From contig NC_079887.1 of the NCBI RefSeq assembly GCF_029227915.1, forward strand, positions 5,270,001 through 5,334,000: DNA of 64,000 bases, given 5' to 3'. A program made the position numbers and the translations under genes. Positions within the stretch are counted from its first letter, which is position 1; each line of letters opens with the position of its first letter. The notes under the pieces were generated by a model that worked only from the letters and a program-made list of their open reading frames with translations, was not told where the DNA came from and searched no databases. Shown in pieces: positions 39,791 through 53,329 of the stretch. The DNA is from Hydractinia symbiolongicarpus (taxonomy: Eukaryota; Cnidaria; Hydrozoa; Anthoathecata; Hydractiniidae).

Positions 39791-42770
39791 GCTAAATACA
39801 ATGTGGTACGAGTATGTGACGCAACCGTTGTAACTCAAACGAACTGGTGCAGTTAGAAAGTAAATGAAATGTACTTTTTGAAGCTGTCGCTAATTCTTCA
39901 GCGCGCAATAACGGCTACGATTGGTCCCACAGTAAAAACTGACTTATTAATCTAAATTTTTAAATGAAGCGCTACCACAGCGTCCAGTGTAATCGCGGAG
40001 TTCCGGCAACCACGTCAAATTAAGAACAATGTTATTTCTTGGAGTTCAATTGTCTCCTTTATCACATTTATCAGGTCACAGTCCAAAGTTAGTTCAATTA
40101 AGTCCCACAGTCAATCGTTTCATTGTTAAAAGCGATGCAACCTAGTAATATCGGAAAGATATCACTAAATACATGTTGGTACGAATATGTGACGCAACTG
40201 TTGTAGTTGAAACGGACTGATACCGTTAGAAAGTCAATGAAATGTAGTATTTGAAACTATCTCTATTTCTTCAGCGCGCGCTAAGGGCTACGATCGGTCC
40301 CACAGCGCAAAATGACTTATTTGTCTACATTTTTTAATAAAACTCTCCCCCAGCGCCCAGTGTAATCGCTGAGCTCCGGCGATCAGGTCAAATTAAGAAG
40401 AATGTTATTTCTTGGAGTCCAATTGTCTCACTTTCACATTTATAAGGTCACAGCCCAAAATCAATTCAATTAAGTCCCACAGTCAATCGTTTCATTGTTA
40501 AAAGCGATGCAACCTAGTAATATCAGAAAAATATCGCTAAATACATGTTGGTACCAATATGTGATCAAACCGTTGTAACTCAAACGAACTGACACCGTTA
40601 GAAAGTCAATGAAATGAACTTTTTGAAACTGTCTCTAATTCTTCAGCGCTCAATAACGGCTAAGATTCGTCCCACAGTAAAAACTGGCTTATTAATCTAA
40701 ATTTTTAAATGAAGCGCTACCACAGCGTCCAGTGTAATCGCTGAGTTCCGGCATTCAGGTCAAATTAAGAAGTATGTTATTTCTTGGAGTGCAATTGTCT
40801 CTTATATCACATTTATCAGGTCACAGTCCAAAGTTAGTTCAATTAAGTCCCACAGTCAATCGTTTCATTGTTAAAAGCGATGCAACATAGTAATATGAGA
40901 AAAATATCGCTAAATACATGTTGGTACGAATATGTGACGCAACCGTTGTAACTGAATCGGATTAATACCGTTAGAAAGTCAATGAAATGTAGTTTTTGAA
41001 ACTGTCGTAATTTCTTCAGCGCGCGATAACGGCTAGGATTGTTCCAACAGTAAAAATTTACTTTCTTATCTAAATTTTCAAATGAAGCGCTACCACAGCG
41101 CCTAGTGTAATCGCTGAATTCCGGCAATCAAGTCATATTAAGAAGATTGTTATTTCTTGGAGTCCTAATGTCTCACTTATAACATTTATAACGTTACAGT
41201 CCAAATCAGTTCAATTAAGTCCCACAGTCAATCGTTTCACTGTTAAAAGCGATGCAACCTAGTAATATCAGAGAAATATCGCTAAATACAATGTGGTACG
41301 AGTATGTGACGCAACCGTTGTAACTCAAACGAACTGGCGCCGTTAGAAAGTAAAAGAAATGTACTTTTTGAAGCTGTCGCTAATTCTTCAGCGCGCAATA
41401 ACGGCTACGATTGGTCCCACAGTAAAAACTGACTTATTAATCTAAATTTTTAAATGAAGCGCTACCACAGCGTCCAGTGTAATCGCGGAGTTCCGGCAAC
41501 CACGTCAATGTTATTTCTTGGAGTTCAATTGTCTCCTTTATCACATTTATCAGGTCACAGTCCAAAGTTAGTTCAATTAAGTCCCACAGTCAATCGTTTC
41601 ATTGTTAAAAGCGATGCAACCTAGTAATATCGGTAAGATATCACTAAATACATGTTGGTACGAATATGTGACGCAACTGTTGTAGTTGAAACGGACTGAT
41701 ACCGTTAGAAAGTCAATGAAATGTAGTATTTGAAACTATCTCTATTTCTTCAGCGCGCGCTAAGGGCTACGATCGGTCCCACAGCACAAAATGACTTATT
41801 TGTCTACATTTTTTAATAAAACGCTCCCCCAGCGACCAGTGTAATCGCTGAGCTCCGGCGATCAGGTCAATTTAAGACGAATGTCATTTCTTGGAGTTTA
41901 ATTGTCTCGTTTATCACATTTATCAGGTCACATTCCAAAGTTAGTTCAATTAAGTCCCACAGCCAATCGTTTCATTGTTAAAAGCGATGCAACCTAGTAA
42001 TATCAGAAAAATATCGCTAAATACATGTTGGTACGAATATGTGACCTAACCGTTGTAACTCAAACGGACTGACACCGTTAGAAAGTCAGTTAAATGTTGT
42101 TTTTGAATCTGTCTCTATTTCTTCAGCGCGTCCTAACGGCTACGATTTGTCCCACAGCACAAAATGACTTATTTGTCTACATTTTTGAATAAAGCGCTAC
42201 CCCAGCGCCCAGTGTAATCGCTGAGTACCGGTAATCACGTCAAATTAAGAAGAATTTTATTTCTTGAAGTCCAATTGTCTTCTTTATCACATTTATCAGG
42301 TCATAGTCCAAATCTCATTTATAACAATTATAAGGTCACAGTCCAAAATTAGTTCAATTATGTGCCACAGTCAATCGTTTCACTGTTAAAAGCGATGCAA
42401 CCTAGGAATATGAGAAAAATATCGCTAAATACATGTTGGTACGAATATGTGACGCAACTGTTGTAACTGAAGCGGATTGATACCGTTAGAAAGTCAATGA
42501 AATGTAGTTTCTGAAAGTGTCGCTATTTCTTCAGCGCGCGATAACGGATAGGATTGGTCCCACAGTGAAAAGGAATTATTTATCTGAATTTTAAAGTGAA
42601 GCGCTACCACAGCACCCAGTGTAATCGCTGAGTTTCGGCAATAATGTCAAATTAAGAAGAATGTTATTTCTTGGAGTCCAATTGTCTCACTTATAACATT
42701 TATAAGGTCACAGTCCAAAGTTAGTTCAATTATGTGCCACAGTCAATCGTTTCACTGTCAAAAGGGATGC
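39791..42770. repeat. Four-monomer tandem duplication (about 1490 bp)
   Basis: Both copies open with ATACAATGTGGTACGAG (39791, 41281) and continue into the GTTGTAGTTGAAACGG monomer (40164, 41643). The correspondence weakens after about the second monomer. A third related start stands at 43913 and a fourth at 46580. The private TACAATGTGG variant makes these four easy to recognise. Confidence 0.7.
41281..41642. repeat. Monomer with 11-bp deletion (362 bp)
   Basis: CCACGTCAATGTTATTTC at about 41500 lacks the AATTAAGAACA present in sister monomers such as 39791. The deleted stretch is flanked by CAA, which suggests slippage. The same deletion is present in the monomer at 43913 (about 44140), so these two share a more recent ancestor than the other TACAATGTGG monomers. 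Confidence 0.8.
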
Positions 42771-45700
42771 AACCTAGGATTATAAGAAAAATATCGCTAA
42801 ATTCATGTTGGTACGAATACGTGACGCAACCGTTGTAACTGAAGCGGATTGATACCGTTAGAAAGTCAATGAAATGTAGTTCTTGAAACTGTCACTATTT
42901 CTTCAGCGCGCGATAACGGATAGGATTTGGCCCACAGTAAAAATGACTTATTTATCTAAATTTTTAAATGAAGCGCTACCACAGCACCCAGTGTAATCGC
43001 TGAGTTTCGGCAATCATGTCAAATTAAAAAGAATGTAATTTCTTGGATTCCAATTGTCTCACTTATAATATATATAAGGGCACAGTCCAAAATAAGTTCA
43101 ATTTAGTCCCACAGTCAATCGTTTCACTGTTAAAAGCAATGCAACCTATTAATATGAGAAAAATATCGCTAAATGCATGTTTGTACGAATATGTGACACA
43201 AACGTTGTAACTCAAACGGACTGATACTGTTAGAAAGTCTTTGAAATGTAGTTCTTGAAGCTGTCAATATTCCTTCAGCGCGTCCTAAAGGCTACGATTG
43301 GTCCCACAGTACAAAATGACTTATTTATCTACATTTTTAAATGAAGCGCTACCATAGCGCCCAGTGTAATCGCTGAGTTGCGGCAATCATGTTAAATTAA
43401 GAAGAATGTTATTTCTTGGAGTCCAATTGTCTCACTTTCACATTTATAAGGTCACAGCCCAAAATCAATTCAATTAAGTCCCACAGTCAATCGTTTCATT
43501 GTTAAAAGCGATGCAACCTAGTAATATCAGAAAAATATCGCTAAATACATGTTGGTACCAATATGTGATCAAACCGTTGTAACTCAAACGAACTGACAAC
43601 GTTAGAAAGTCAATGAAATGAACTTTTTGAAACTGTCGTTAATTCTTCAGCGCTCAATAACGGCTAAGATTCGTCCCACAGTAAAAACTGGCTTATTAAT
43701 CTAAATTTTTAAATGAAGCGCTACCAAAGCGTCCAGTGTAATCGCTGAGTTCCGGCATTCAGGTCAAATTAAGAAGTATGTTATTTCTTGGAGTGCAATT
43801 GTCTCCTTTATCACATTTATCAGGTCACAGTCCAAAGTTAGTTCAATTAAGTCCCACAGTCAATCGTTTCATTGTTAAAAGCGATGCAACCTAGTAATAT
43901 CAGAAAAATATCGCTAAATACAATGTGGTACGAGTATGTGACGCAACCGTTGTAACTCAAACGAACTGGCGCCGTTAGAAAGTAAATGAAATGTACTTTT
44001 TGAAGCTGTCGCTAATTCTTCAGCGCGCAGTAACGGCTACGATTGGTCCCACAGTAAAAACTGACTTATTAATCTAAATTTTTAAATAAAGCGCTACCAC
44101 AGCGTCCAGTCTAATCGCAGAGTTCCGGCAACCACGTCAATGTTATTTCTTGGAGTTCAATTGTCTCCTTTATCACATTTATCAGGTCACAGTCCAAATC
44201 TCACTTATAACAATTATAAGGTCACAGTCCAAAGTTAGTTCAATTATGTGCCACAGTCAATCGTTTCACTGTTAAAAGCGATGCAACCTAGTAATATGAG
44301 AAAAATATCGCTAAATACATGTTGGTACGAATATGTGACCTAACCGTTGTAACTGAAACGGACTGACACCGTTAGAAAGTCAGTGAAATGTTGTTTTTGA
44401 ATCTGTCTCTATTTCTTCAGCGCGTCCTAACGGCTACGATTGGTCCCACAGCACAAAATCACTTATTTGTCTACATTTTTGAATAAAGCGCTACCCCAGC
44501 GCCCAGTGTAATCGCTGAGTTCCGTCAATCATGTCAAATAAAGAAGAATGTTATTTCTTGGAGTTCAATTGTCTCCTTTATCACATTTATCAGGTCACAG
44601 TCCAAATCTCACTTATAACAATTATAAGGTCACAGTCCAAAGTTAGTTCAATTATGTGCCACAGTCAATCGTTTCACTGTTAAAAGCGATGCAACCTAGT
44701 AATATGAGAAAAATATCGCTAAATACATGTTGGTACGAGTATGTGACCCAACCGTTGAAACTCAAACGAACTGGCGCCGTTAGAAAGTAAATGAAATGTA
44801 CTTTTTGAAGCTGTGGCTAATTCTTCAGCGCGTAATAACGGCTACGATTGGTCCCACAGTAAAAATTGACTTATTAATCTAAATTTTTAAATGAAGCGCT
44901 ACCACAGCGTCCAGTGTAATCGCGGAGTTCCGGCAACCACGTCAAATTAAGAACAATGTTATTTATTTGAGTTCAATTGTCTCCTTTATCACATTTATCA
45001 GGTCACAGTCAAAAGTTAGTTCAATTAAGTCCCACAGTCAATCGTTTCATTGCTAAAAGCGATGCAACCTAGTAACATCAGAAAAATATCGCTAAATTAT
45101 TGTTGGTACGAATATGTGACCCAACCGTTGTAACTCAAACGGACTGACACCGTTAGAAAGTCAATGAAATGTACTTTTTGAAGCTGTCGCGATTTCTTCA
45201 TCGCGCAATAACGGCTACGAGCGGTCCCACAGCACAAGATGACTTATTTTTCTACATTTTTAAATGAAGCCCTACCATAGCGCCCAGTGTAATCGCTGAG
45301 TTGCGGCATTCATGTTAAATTAAGAAGAATGTTATTTCTTGAAGTCCAATTGTCTCACTTTCACATTTATAAGGTCACAGCCCAAAATCAATTCAATTAA
45401 GTCCCACAGTCAATCGTTTCATTGTTAAAGGCGATGCAACCTAGTAATATCAGAAAAATATCGCTAAATACATGTTGGTACCAATATGTGATCAAACCGT
45501 TGTAACTCAAACGAACTGACACCGTTAGAAAGTCAATGAAATGAACTTTTTAAAACTGTCGCTAATTCTTCAGAGCTCAATAACAGCTAAGTTTGGTCCC
45601 ACAGTAAAAACTGGCTTATTAATCTAAATTTTTAAATGAAGCGCTACCACAGCGTCTAGTGTAATCGCTGTGTTCCGGCATTCAGGTCAAATTAAGAAGA

Positions 45701-47324
45701 ATGTTATTTCTTGGAGTTCAATTGTCTCCTTTATCACATTTATCAGGTCACAGTCCAAAGTTAGTTCAATTAAGTCCCACAGTCAATCGTTTCATTGTTA
45801 AAAGCGATGCAGCCTAGTAATATCGGAAAGATATCACTAAATACATGTTGGCACGAATATGTGACGCAACTGTTGTAGTTAAAGCGAACTGATACCGTTA
45901 GAAAGTCAATGAAATGTAGTATTTGAAACTGTCTTTATTTCTTCAATGCGCGCTAAGGACTAGGATTGGTCCCACAGTAAAAATTGACTTATTTATCTAA
46001 ATTTTTAAATGAAGCGCTACCACAGCGCCCAGTGCAATCGCTGAGTTTCGGCAATCATGTCAAAGTAAGAAGAATGTTATTTCTTGGAGTCCAATTTTCT
46101 CACTTATAACATTTATAAGATCACAGTCCAAAATCAGTTCAATTAAGTGCCACAGTCAATCGTTTCACTGGTAAAGCGATGCTACATAGTAATATGAGAA
46201 AAATATCGCTAAATACATGTTGGTACGAATATGTGACGCAACCGTTGTAACTGAAGCGGATTAATACCGTCACAAAGTCAATGAAATGTAGTTTTTGAAA
46301 CTGTCGCAATTTCTTCAGCGCGCGATAACGGCTAGGATTGGTCCCACAGTAAAAATTGACTTTTATATCTAAATTTTTAAATGAAGCGCTACAACAGCGC
46401 CAAGTGTAATCGCTGAGTTCCGGCAATCATGTCAAATTAAGAAGAATGTTATTTCTTGGAGTCCAATTGTCTCACTTATAATATTTATAACGTCACAGTC
46501 CTAATCAGTTCAATTAAGTCCCACAGTCAATCGTTTCACTGTTAAAAGCGATGCAACCTAGTAATATCAGAAAAAGATCGCTAAATACAATGTGGTACGA
46601 GTATCTGACGCAACCGTTGTAACTCAAACGAACTGGCGGAATTAGAAAGTAAATGAAATGTACTTTTTGAAGCTGTTGCTAATTCTTCGGCGCGCAATAA
46701 CGGCTACTATTGGTCCCACAGTAAAAACTGACTTATTAATCTAAATTTTTAAATGAAGCGCTACCACAGCGTCCAGTGTAATCGCGGAGTTCCGGCAACC
46801 ACGTCAAATTAAGAACAATGTTATTTCTTGGAGTTCAATTGTCTCCTTTATCACATTTATCAGGTCACAGTCCAAAGTTAGTTCAATAAAGACCCACAGT
46901 CAATCGTTTCATTGTTAAAAGCGATGCAACCTAGTAATATTGGTAAGATATCACTAAATACATGTTGGTACGAATATGTGACGCAACTGTTGTAGTTGAA
47001 ACGGACTGATACCGTTAGAAAGTCAATGAAATGTAGTATTTGAAACTATCTCTATTTCTTCAGCGCGCTAAGGGCTACGATCGGTCCCACAGCACAAAAT
47101 GACTTATTTGTCAACATTTTTTAATAAAACGCTCCCCCAGCGCCCAGTGTAATCGCTGAGCTCCGGCGATCAGGTCAAATTAAGAAGAATGTCATTTCTT
47201 GGAGTTTAATTGTCTCGTTTATCACATTTATCAGGTCACAGTCCAAAGTTAGTTCAATTAAGTCCCACAGTCAATCGTTTCATTGTTAAAATCGATACAA
47301 CCTAGTAATATCAGAAAAAATATC
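42016..47324. repeat. Mixed monomers, 42.0-47.3 kb
   Basis: Monomers start at 42016, 42424, 42796, 43168, 43540, 43913, 44310, 44718, 45091, 45463, 45836, 46208, 46580 and 46953. Those at 42016, 43913 and 44310 carry the 35-bp duplication; 43913 combines it with the 11-bp deletion (397 bp). 42796-43912 repeats the order of 37972-39046 without its 50-bp deletion. Confidence 0.78.
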
Positions 47325-47731
47325 GCTAAATACATGTTGGTACGAATATGTGACGCAACCGTTGTAACTGAAGCGGATTGATACCGTTAGAAAGTCAATG
47401 AATTGTAGTTTCTGATACTGTCGCTATTTCTTCAGCGCGCGATAACGGCTAGGATTGGTCCCACAGTAAAAACGACTTATTTATCTAAATTTTTAAATGA
47501 AGCGCTACCACAGCGCCCAGTGTAATCGCTGAGTACCGGTACTCACGTCAAATTAGGAAGAATTTTATTTCTTGAAGTCCAATTGTCTCCTTTATCACAT
47601 TTATCAGGTCACAGTCCAAATCTCACTTATAACAAATGTAAGGTCACAGTCCAAAGTTAGTTCAATTATGTGCCACAGTCAATCGTTTTACTGTTAAAAG
47701 CGATGCAACCTAGGAATATGAGAAAAATATC
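47217..47731. repeat. Isolated patch of the 25-35 kb nested HOR
   Basis: The stretch carries the private series TTAAAATCGATACAACC, CAGAAAAAATATCGC, TGAATTGTAGTTTCTGATAC, GTACCGGTACTCACG and ATAACAAATGTAAGG. This is the pattern of 25.9-26.35 kb and 30.0-30.5 kb. Copy 1 differs at ATCGATGCAACC and GTAATC, copy 4 at ATAAAAAATG, so copies 2 or 3 are the closest relatives. Both flanks are of other types. Confidence 0.82.
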
Positions 47732-48545
47732 GCTAAATACATGTTGGTACGAATATGTGACCTAACCGTTGTAATTCAAACGAACTGACACCGTTAGAAA
47801 GTCAGTGAAATGTTGTTTTTGAATCTGTCTCTATTTCTTCAGCGCGTCCTAACGGCTACGATTGGTCAAACAGCACAAAATGACTTATTTGTCTACATTT
47901 TTGAATAAAGCGCTACCCCAGCGCCCAATGTAATCGCTGAGTTCCGTCAATCATGTCAAATTAAGAAGAATGTTATTTCTTGCAGTCCAATTGTCTCCTT
48001 TATCACATTTATCAGGTCACAGTCCAAATCTCACTTATAACAATTATAAGGTCACAGTCCAAAGTTAGTTCAATTATGTGCCACAGTCAATCGTTTCACT
48101 GTTAAAAGCAATGCAACTTAGTAATATGAGAAAATTATCGCTAAATACATGTTGGTACGAATATGTGACGCAACCGTTGTAACTGAAGCGGATTGATGCC
48201 GTTGGAAAGTCAATGAAATGTAGTTTTTGAAACTGTCGCTATTTCTTCAGCGCGCGATAACGGCTAGGATTGGTCCCACAGTAAAAATGACTTATTTATG
48301 AAAATTTTTAAATGAAGCGCTACCACTGCGCCCAGTGTAATCGCTGAGTACCGGTAATCACGTCAAATTAGGAAGAATTTTATTTCTTGAAGTCCAATTG
48401 TCTCCTCATCACATTTATCAGGTCACAGTCCAAATCTCACTTATAACAATTATAAGGTCACAGTCCAAAGTTAGTTCAATTATGTGCCACAGTCAATCGT
48501 TTCACTGTTAAAAGGGATGCAACCTAGGAATATGAGAAAAATATC
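47325..48545. repeat. Three consecutive 407-bp monomers
   Basis: Starts at 47325, 47732 and 48140 are followed by 48546; the lengths are 407, 408 and 406 bp. This is the only place in the window where three lengthened monomers stand in a row. The second is the CGTCCTAACGGCTACGAT type with ATAAAGCGCTACCCCAGCGC, the others the CGATAACGGCTAGG type, so the 35-bp insertion has been transferred between monomer types. Confidence 0.82.
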
Positions 48546-50848
48546 GCTAAATACATGTTGGTACGAATATGTGACGCAACCGTTGTAACTGAAGCGGATT
48601 GATACCGTTAGAAAGTCAATGAAATGTAGTTTTTGAACTTGTCGCTATTTCTTCAGAGCGCGATAACGGCTAGGATTGGTCTCACAGTAAAAATGACTTA
48701 TTTATCTTAATTTTTAAATGAAGCGCTACCACAGCGCCCAGTGTAATCGCTGAGTTCCAGCAATCACGTCAAATTAAGAAGAATGTTATTTCTTGGAGTC
48801 CAATTTTCTCACTTATAACATTTATAAGGTCACAGTCCAAAATCAGTTCAATTATGTGCCACAGTCAATCGTTTCACTGTTAAAAGCAATGCAACTTAGT
48901 AATATGAGAAAATTATCGCTAAATACATGTTGGTACGAATATGTGACGCAACCGTTGTAACTGAAGCGGATTGATGCCGTTGGAAAGTCAATGAAATGTA
49001 GTTTTTGAAACTGTCGCTATTTCTTCTGCGCGCGATAACGGCTAGGATTGGTACCACAGTAAAAATGACTTATTTATCTAAATTTTTAAATGAAGCGCTA
49101 CCACTGCGCCCAGTGTAATCGCTGAGTACCGGTAATCACGTCAAATTAAGAAGAATTTTATTTCTTGAAGTCCAATTGTCTCCTTTATCACATTTATCAG
49201 GTCACAGTCCAAATCTCACTTATAACAATTATAAGGTCACAGTCCAAAGTTAGTTCAATTATGTGCCACAGTCAATCGTTTCACTGTTAAAAGGGATGCA
49301 ACCTAGGAATATGAGAAAAATATCGCTAAATACATGTTGGTACGAATATGTGACGCAACCGTTGTAACTGAAGCGGATTGATACCGTTAGAAAGTCAATG
49401 AAATGTAGTTTTTGAAACTGTCGCTATTACTTCAGCGCGCGATAACGGATAGGATTGGGCCCACAGTGAAAAGGAATTATTTATCAAAATTTTTAAATGA
49501 GCGCTACCACAGCACCCAGTGCAATCGCTGAGTTTCGGCAATCATGTCAAATTAAGAAAAATGTTATTTCTTGGAGTCCAATTGTCTCACTTATAACATT
49601 TATGAGGTCACAGTCCAAAGTTAGTTCAATTATGTGCCACAGTCAATCGTTTCACTGTTAAAAGGGATGCAACCTAGGAATATGAGAAACTTATCGCTAA
49701 ATACATGTTGGTACGAATATGTGACGCAACCGTTGTAACTGAAGCGGATTGATACCGTTAGAAAGTCAATGAAATGTAGTTTTTAAAACTGTCGCTATTT
49801 CTTCAGAGCGCGATAACGGCTAGGATTGGTCTCACAGTAAAGAAAGACTTTTTTTATCTAAATTTTTAAATGAAGCGCTACCACAGCGCCCAGTGTAATC
49901 GCTGAGTTCCAGCAATCACGTCAAATTAAGAAGAATGTTATTTCTTGGAGTCAAATTTTCTCACTTATAACATTTAAAAGGTCACAGTCCAAAATCAGTT
50001 CAATTATGTGCCACAGTCAATCGTTTCGCTGTTAAAAGCAATGCAACTTATTAATATGAGAAAATTATCGCTAAATACTTGTTGGTACGAATATGTGACG
50101 CAACCGTTGTAACTGAAGCGGATTGATGCCGTTGGAAAGTCAATGAAATGTAGTTTTTGAAACTGTCGCTATTTCTTCAGCGCGCGATAACGGCTAGGAT
50201 TGGTACCACAGTGAAAAAAGAATTATTTATCTAAATTTTTAAATGAAGCGCTACCACTGCGCCCAGTGTAATCGCTGAGTACCGGTAATCACGTCAAATT
50301 AAGAAGAATTTTATTTCTTGAAGTCCAATTGTCTCTTTTATCACATTTATCAGGTCACAGTCCAAATCTCACTTAGAACAATTATAAGGTCACAGTCCAA
50401 AGTTAGTTCAATTATGTGCCACAGTCAATCGTTTCACTGTTAAAAGGGATGCAACCTAGGAATATGAGAAAAATATCGCTAAATACATGTTGGTACGAAT
50501 ATGTGACGCAACCGTTGTAACTGAAGCGGATTGATACCGTTAGAAAGTCAATGAAATGTAGTTTTTAAAACTGTCGCTATTACTTCAGCGCGCAATAACG
50601 GATAGGATTGGGCCCACAGTGAAAAAGGAATTATTTATCAAAATTTTTAAATGAGCGCTACCACAGCACCCAGTGCAATCGCTGAGTTTCGGCAATCATG
50701 TCAAATTAAGAAGAATGTTATTTCTTGGAGTCCAATTGTCTCACTTATAACATTTATAAGGTCACAGTCCAAAGTTAGTTCAATTATGTGCCACAGTCAA
50801 TCGTTTCACTGTTAAAGGGATGCAACCTAGGAATATGAGAAAAATATC
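48546..50848. repeat. Hexamer HOR copy 1 (2303 bp, two diverged trimers)
   Basis: Monomers start at 48546, 48918, 49325, 49696, 50070 and 50478. Monomers 1-3 and 4-6 correspond pairwise (48546 with 49696, 48918 with 50070, 49325 with 50478), each trimer being about 1151 bp with the middle monomer lengthened. Private marks include CTTCTGCGCGCG at 49024, GGGCCCACAGTGAAAA at about 49457, and the short form AAATGAGCGCTACC. Confidence 0.88.
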
Positions 50849-53152
50849 GCTAAATACATGTTGGTACGAATATGTGACGCAACCGTTGTAACTGAAGCGG
50901 ATTGATACCGTTAGAAAGTGAATGAAATGTAGTTTTTGAACTTGTCGCTATTTCTTCAGAGCGCGATAACGGCTAGGATTGGTCTCACAGTAAAAATGAC
51001 TTATTTATCTTAATTTTTAAATGAAGCGCCACCACAGCGCCCAGTGTAATCGCTGAGTTCCAGCAATCACGTCAAATTAAGAAGAATGTTATTTCTTGGA
51101 GTCCAATTTTCTCACTTATAACATTTATAAGGTCACAGTCCAAAATCAGTTCAATTATGTGCCACAGTCAATCGTTTCACTGTTAAAAGCAATGCAACTT
51201 AGTAATATGAGAAAATTATCGCTAAATACATGTTGGTACGAATATGTGACGCAACCGTTGTAACTGAAGCGGATTGATGCCGTTGGAAAGTCAATGAAAT
51301 GTAGTTTTTGAAACTGTCGCTATTTCTTCTGCGCGCGATAACGGCTAGGATTGGTACCACAGTAAAAATGACTTATTTATCTAAATTTTTAAATGAAGCG
51401 CTACCACTGCGCCCAGTGTAATCGCTGAGTACCGGTAATCACGTCAAATTAAGAAGAATTTTATTTCTTGAAGTCCAATTGTCTCCTTTATCACATTTAT
51501 CAGGTCACAGTCCAAATCTCACTTATAACAATTATAAGGTCACAGTCCAAAGTTAGTTCAATTATGTGCCACAGTCAATCGTTTCACTGTTAAAAGGGAT
51601 GCAACCTAGGAATATGAGAAAAATATCGCTAAATACATGTTGGTACGAATATGTGACGCAACCGTTGTAACTGAAGCGGATTGATACCGTTAGAAAGTCA
51701 ATGAAATGTAGTTTTTGAAACTGTCGCTATTACTTCAGCGCGCGATAACGGATAGGATTGGGCCCACAGTGAAAAGGAATTATTTATCAAAATTTTTAAA
51801 TGAGCGCTACCACAGCACCCAGTGCAATCGCTGAGTTTCGGCAATCATGTCAAATTAAGAAGAATGTTATTTCTTGGAGTCCAATTGTCTCACTTATAAC
51901 ATTTATGAGGTCACAGTCCAAAGTTAGTTCAATTATGTGCCACAGTCAATCGTTTCACTGTTAAAAGGGATGCAACCTAGGAATATGAGAAACTTATCGC
52001 TAAATACATGTTGGTACGAATATGTGACGCAACCGTTGTAACTGAAGCGGATTGATACCGTTAGAAAGTCAATGAAATGTAGTTTTTAAAACTGTCGCTA
52101 TTTCTTCAGAGCGCGATAACGGCTAGGATTGGTCTCACAGTAAAGAAAGACTTTTTTTATCTAAATTTTTAAATGAAGCGCTACCACAGCGCCCAGTGTA
52201 ATCGCTGAGTTCCAGCAATCACGTCAAATTAAGAAGAATGTTATTTCTTGGAGTCAAATTTTCTCACTTATAACATTTAAAAGGTCACAGTCCAAAATCA
52301 GTTCAATTATGTGCCACAGTCAATCGTTTCGCTGTTAAAAGCAATGCAACTTATTAATATGAGAAAATTATCGCTAAATACTTGTTGGTACGAATATGTG
52401 ACGCAACCGTTGTAACTGAAGCGGATTGATGCCGTTGGAAAGTCAATGAAATGTAGTTTTTGAAACTGTCGCTATTTCTTCAGCGCGCGATAACGGCTAG
52501 GATTGGTACCACAGTGAAAAAAGAATTATTTATCTAAATTTTTAAATGAAGCGCTACCACTGCGCCCAGTGTAATCGCTGAGTACCGGTAATCACGTCAA
52601 ATTAAGAAGAATTTTATTTCTTGAAGTCCAATTGTCTCTTTTATCACATTTATCAGGTCACAGTCCAAATCTCACTTAGAACAATTATAAGGTCACAGTC
52701 CAAAGTTAGTTCAATTATGTGCCACAGTCAATCGTTTCACTGTTAAAAGGGATGCAACCTAGGAATATGAGAAAAATATCGCTAAATACATGTTGGTACG
52801 AATATGTGACGCAACCGTTGTAACTGAAGCGGATTGATACCGTTAGAAAGTCAATGAAATGTAGTTTTTAAAACTGTCGCTATTACTTCAGCGCGCAATA
52901 ACGGATAGGATTGGGCCCACAGTGAAAAAGGAATTATTTATCAAAATTTTTAAATGAGCGCTACCACAGCACCCAGTGCAATCGCTGAGTTTCGGCAATC
53001 ATGTCAAATTAAGAAGAATGTTATTTCTTGGAGTCCAATTGTCTCACTTATAACATTTATGAGGTCACAGTCCAAAGTTAGTTCAATTATGTGCCACAGT
53101 CAATCGTTTCACCGTTAAAAACGATGCAACCTAGGAATATGAGAAAAATATC
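50849..53152. repeat. Hexamer HOR copy 2 (2304 bp)
   Basis: Monomers start at 50849, 51221, 51628, 51999, 52373 and 52781, each 2303 bp after its counterpart in copy 1. Private marks recur, including CTTCTGCGCGCG at 51327 and the odd CAGTAAAGAAAGAC at 52138 (49835 in copy 1). The near identity of the copies marks this as one of the youngest duplications in the window. Confidence 0.88.
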
Positions 53153-53329
53153 GCTAAATACATGTTGGTACGAATATGTGACGCAACCGTTGTAACTGAA
53201 GCGGATTGATACCGTTAGAAAGTCAACGAAATGTAGTTTTTGAAACTGTCGCTATTTCTTCAGCGCGCGATGACGGCTAGGATTGGTCTCACAGTAAAAA
53301 TGACTTATTTATCTAAATTTTTAAATGAA

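Larger units (their letters stand above)
36631..42015. repeat. Mixed older monomers, 36.6-42.0 kb
   Basis: Monomers start at 36855, 37228, 37600, 37972, 38343, 38715, 39047, 39419, 39791, 40164, 40536, 40909, 41281 and 41643. Neighbouring monomers differ clearly and no single HOR period covers the block. Partial relationships are 38343 with 43168 (4825 bp, about 13 monomers), 39047 with 40909 (1862 bp, five monomers) and 39791 with 41281 (1490 bp, four monomers). Confidence 0.8.

Noticed and set aside
53153-53190. CENP-B-box-like word on the minus strand (ATTCGTACCAACATG)
   Set aside because: TTCG, the spacing and the central A agree with TTCGNNNNANNCGGG, but the essential CGGG end reads ATGT. 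With a partial match only, I do not claim a CENP-B site.
53286-53325. A/T tracts (GTAAAAATG, AAATTTTTAAAT) as a curved-DNA or replication-origin signal
   Set aside because: Such tracts are common in AT-rich satellites; I cannot show helical phasing or an origin element from inspection.
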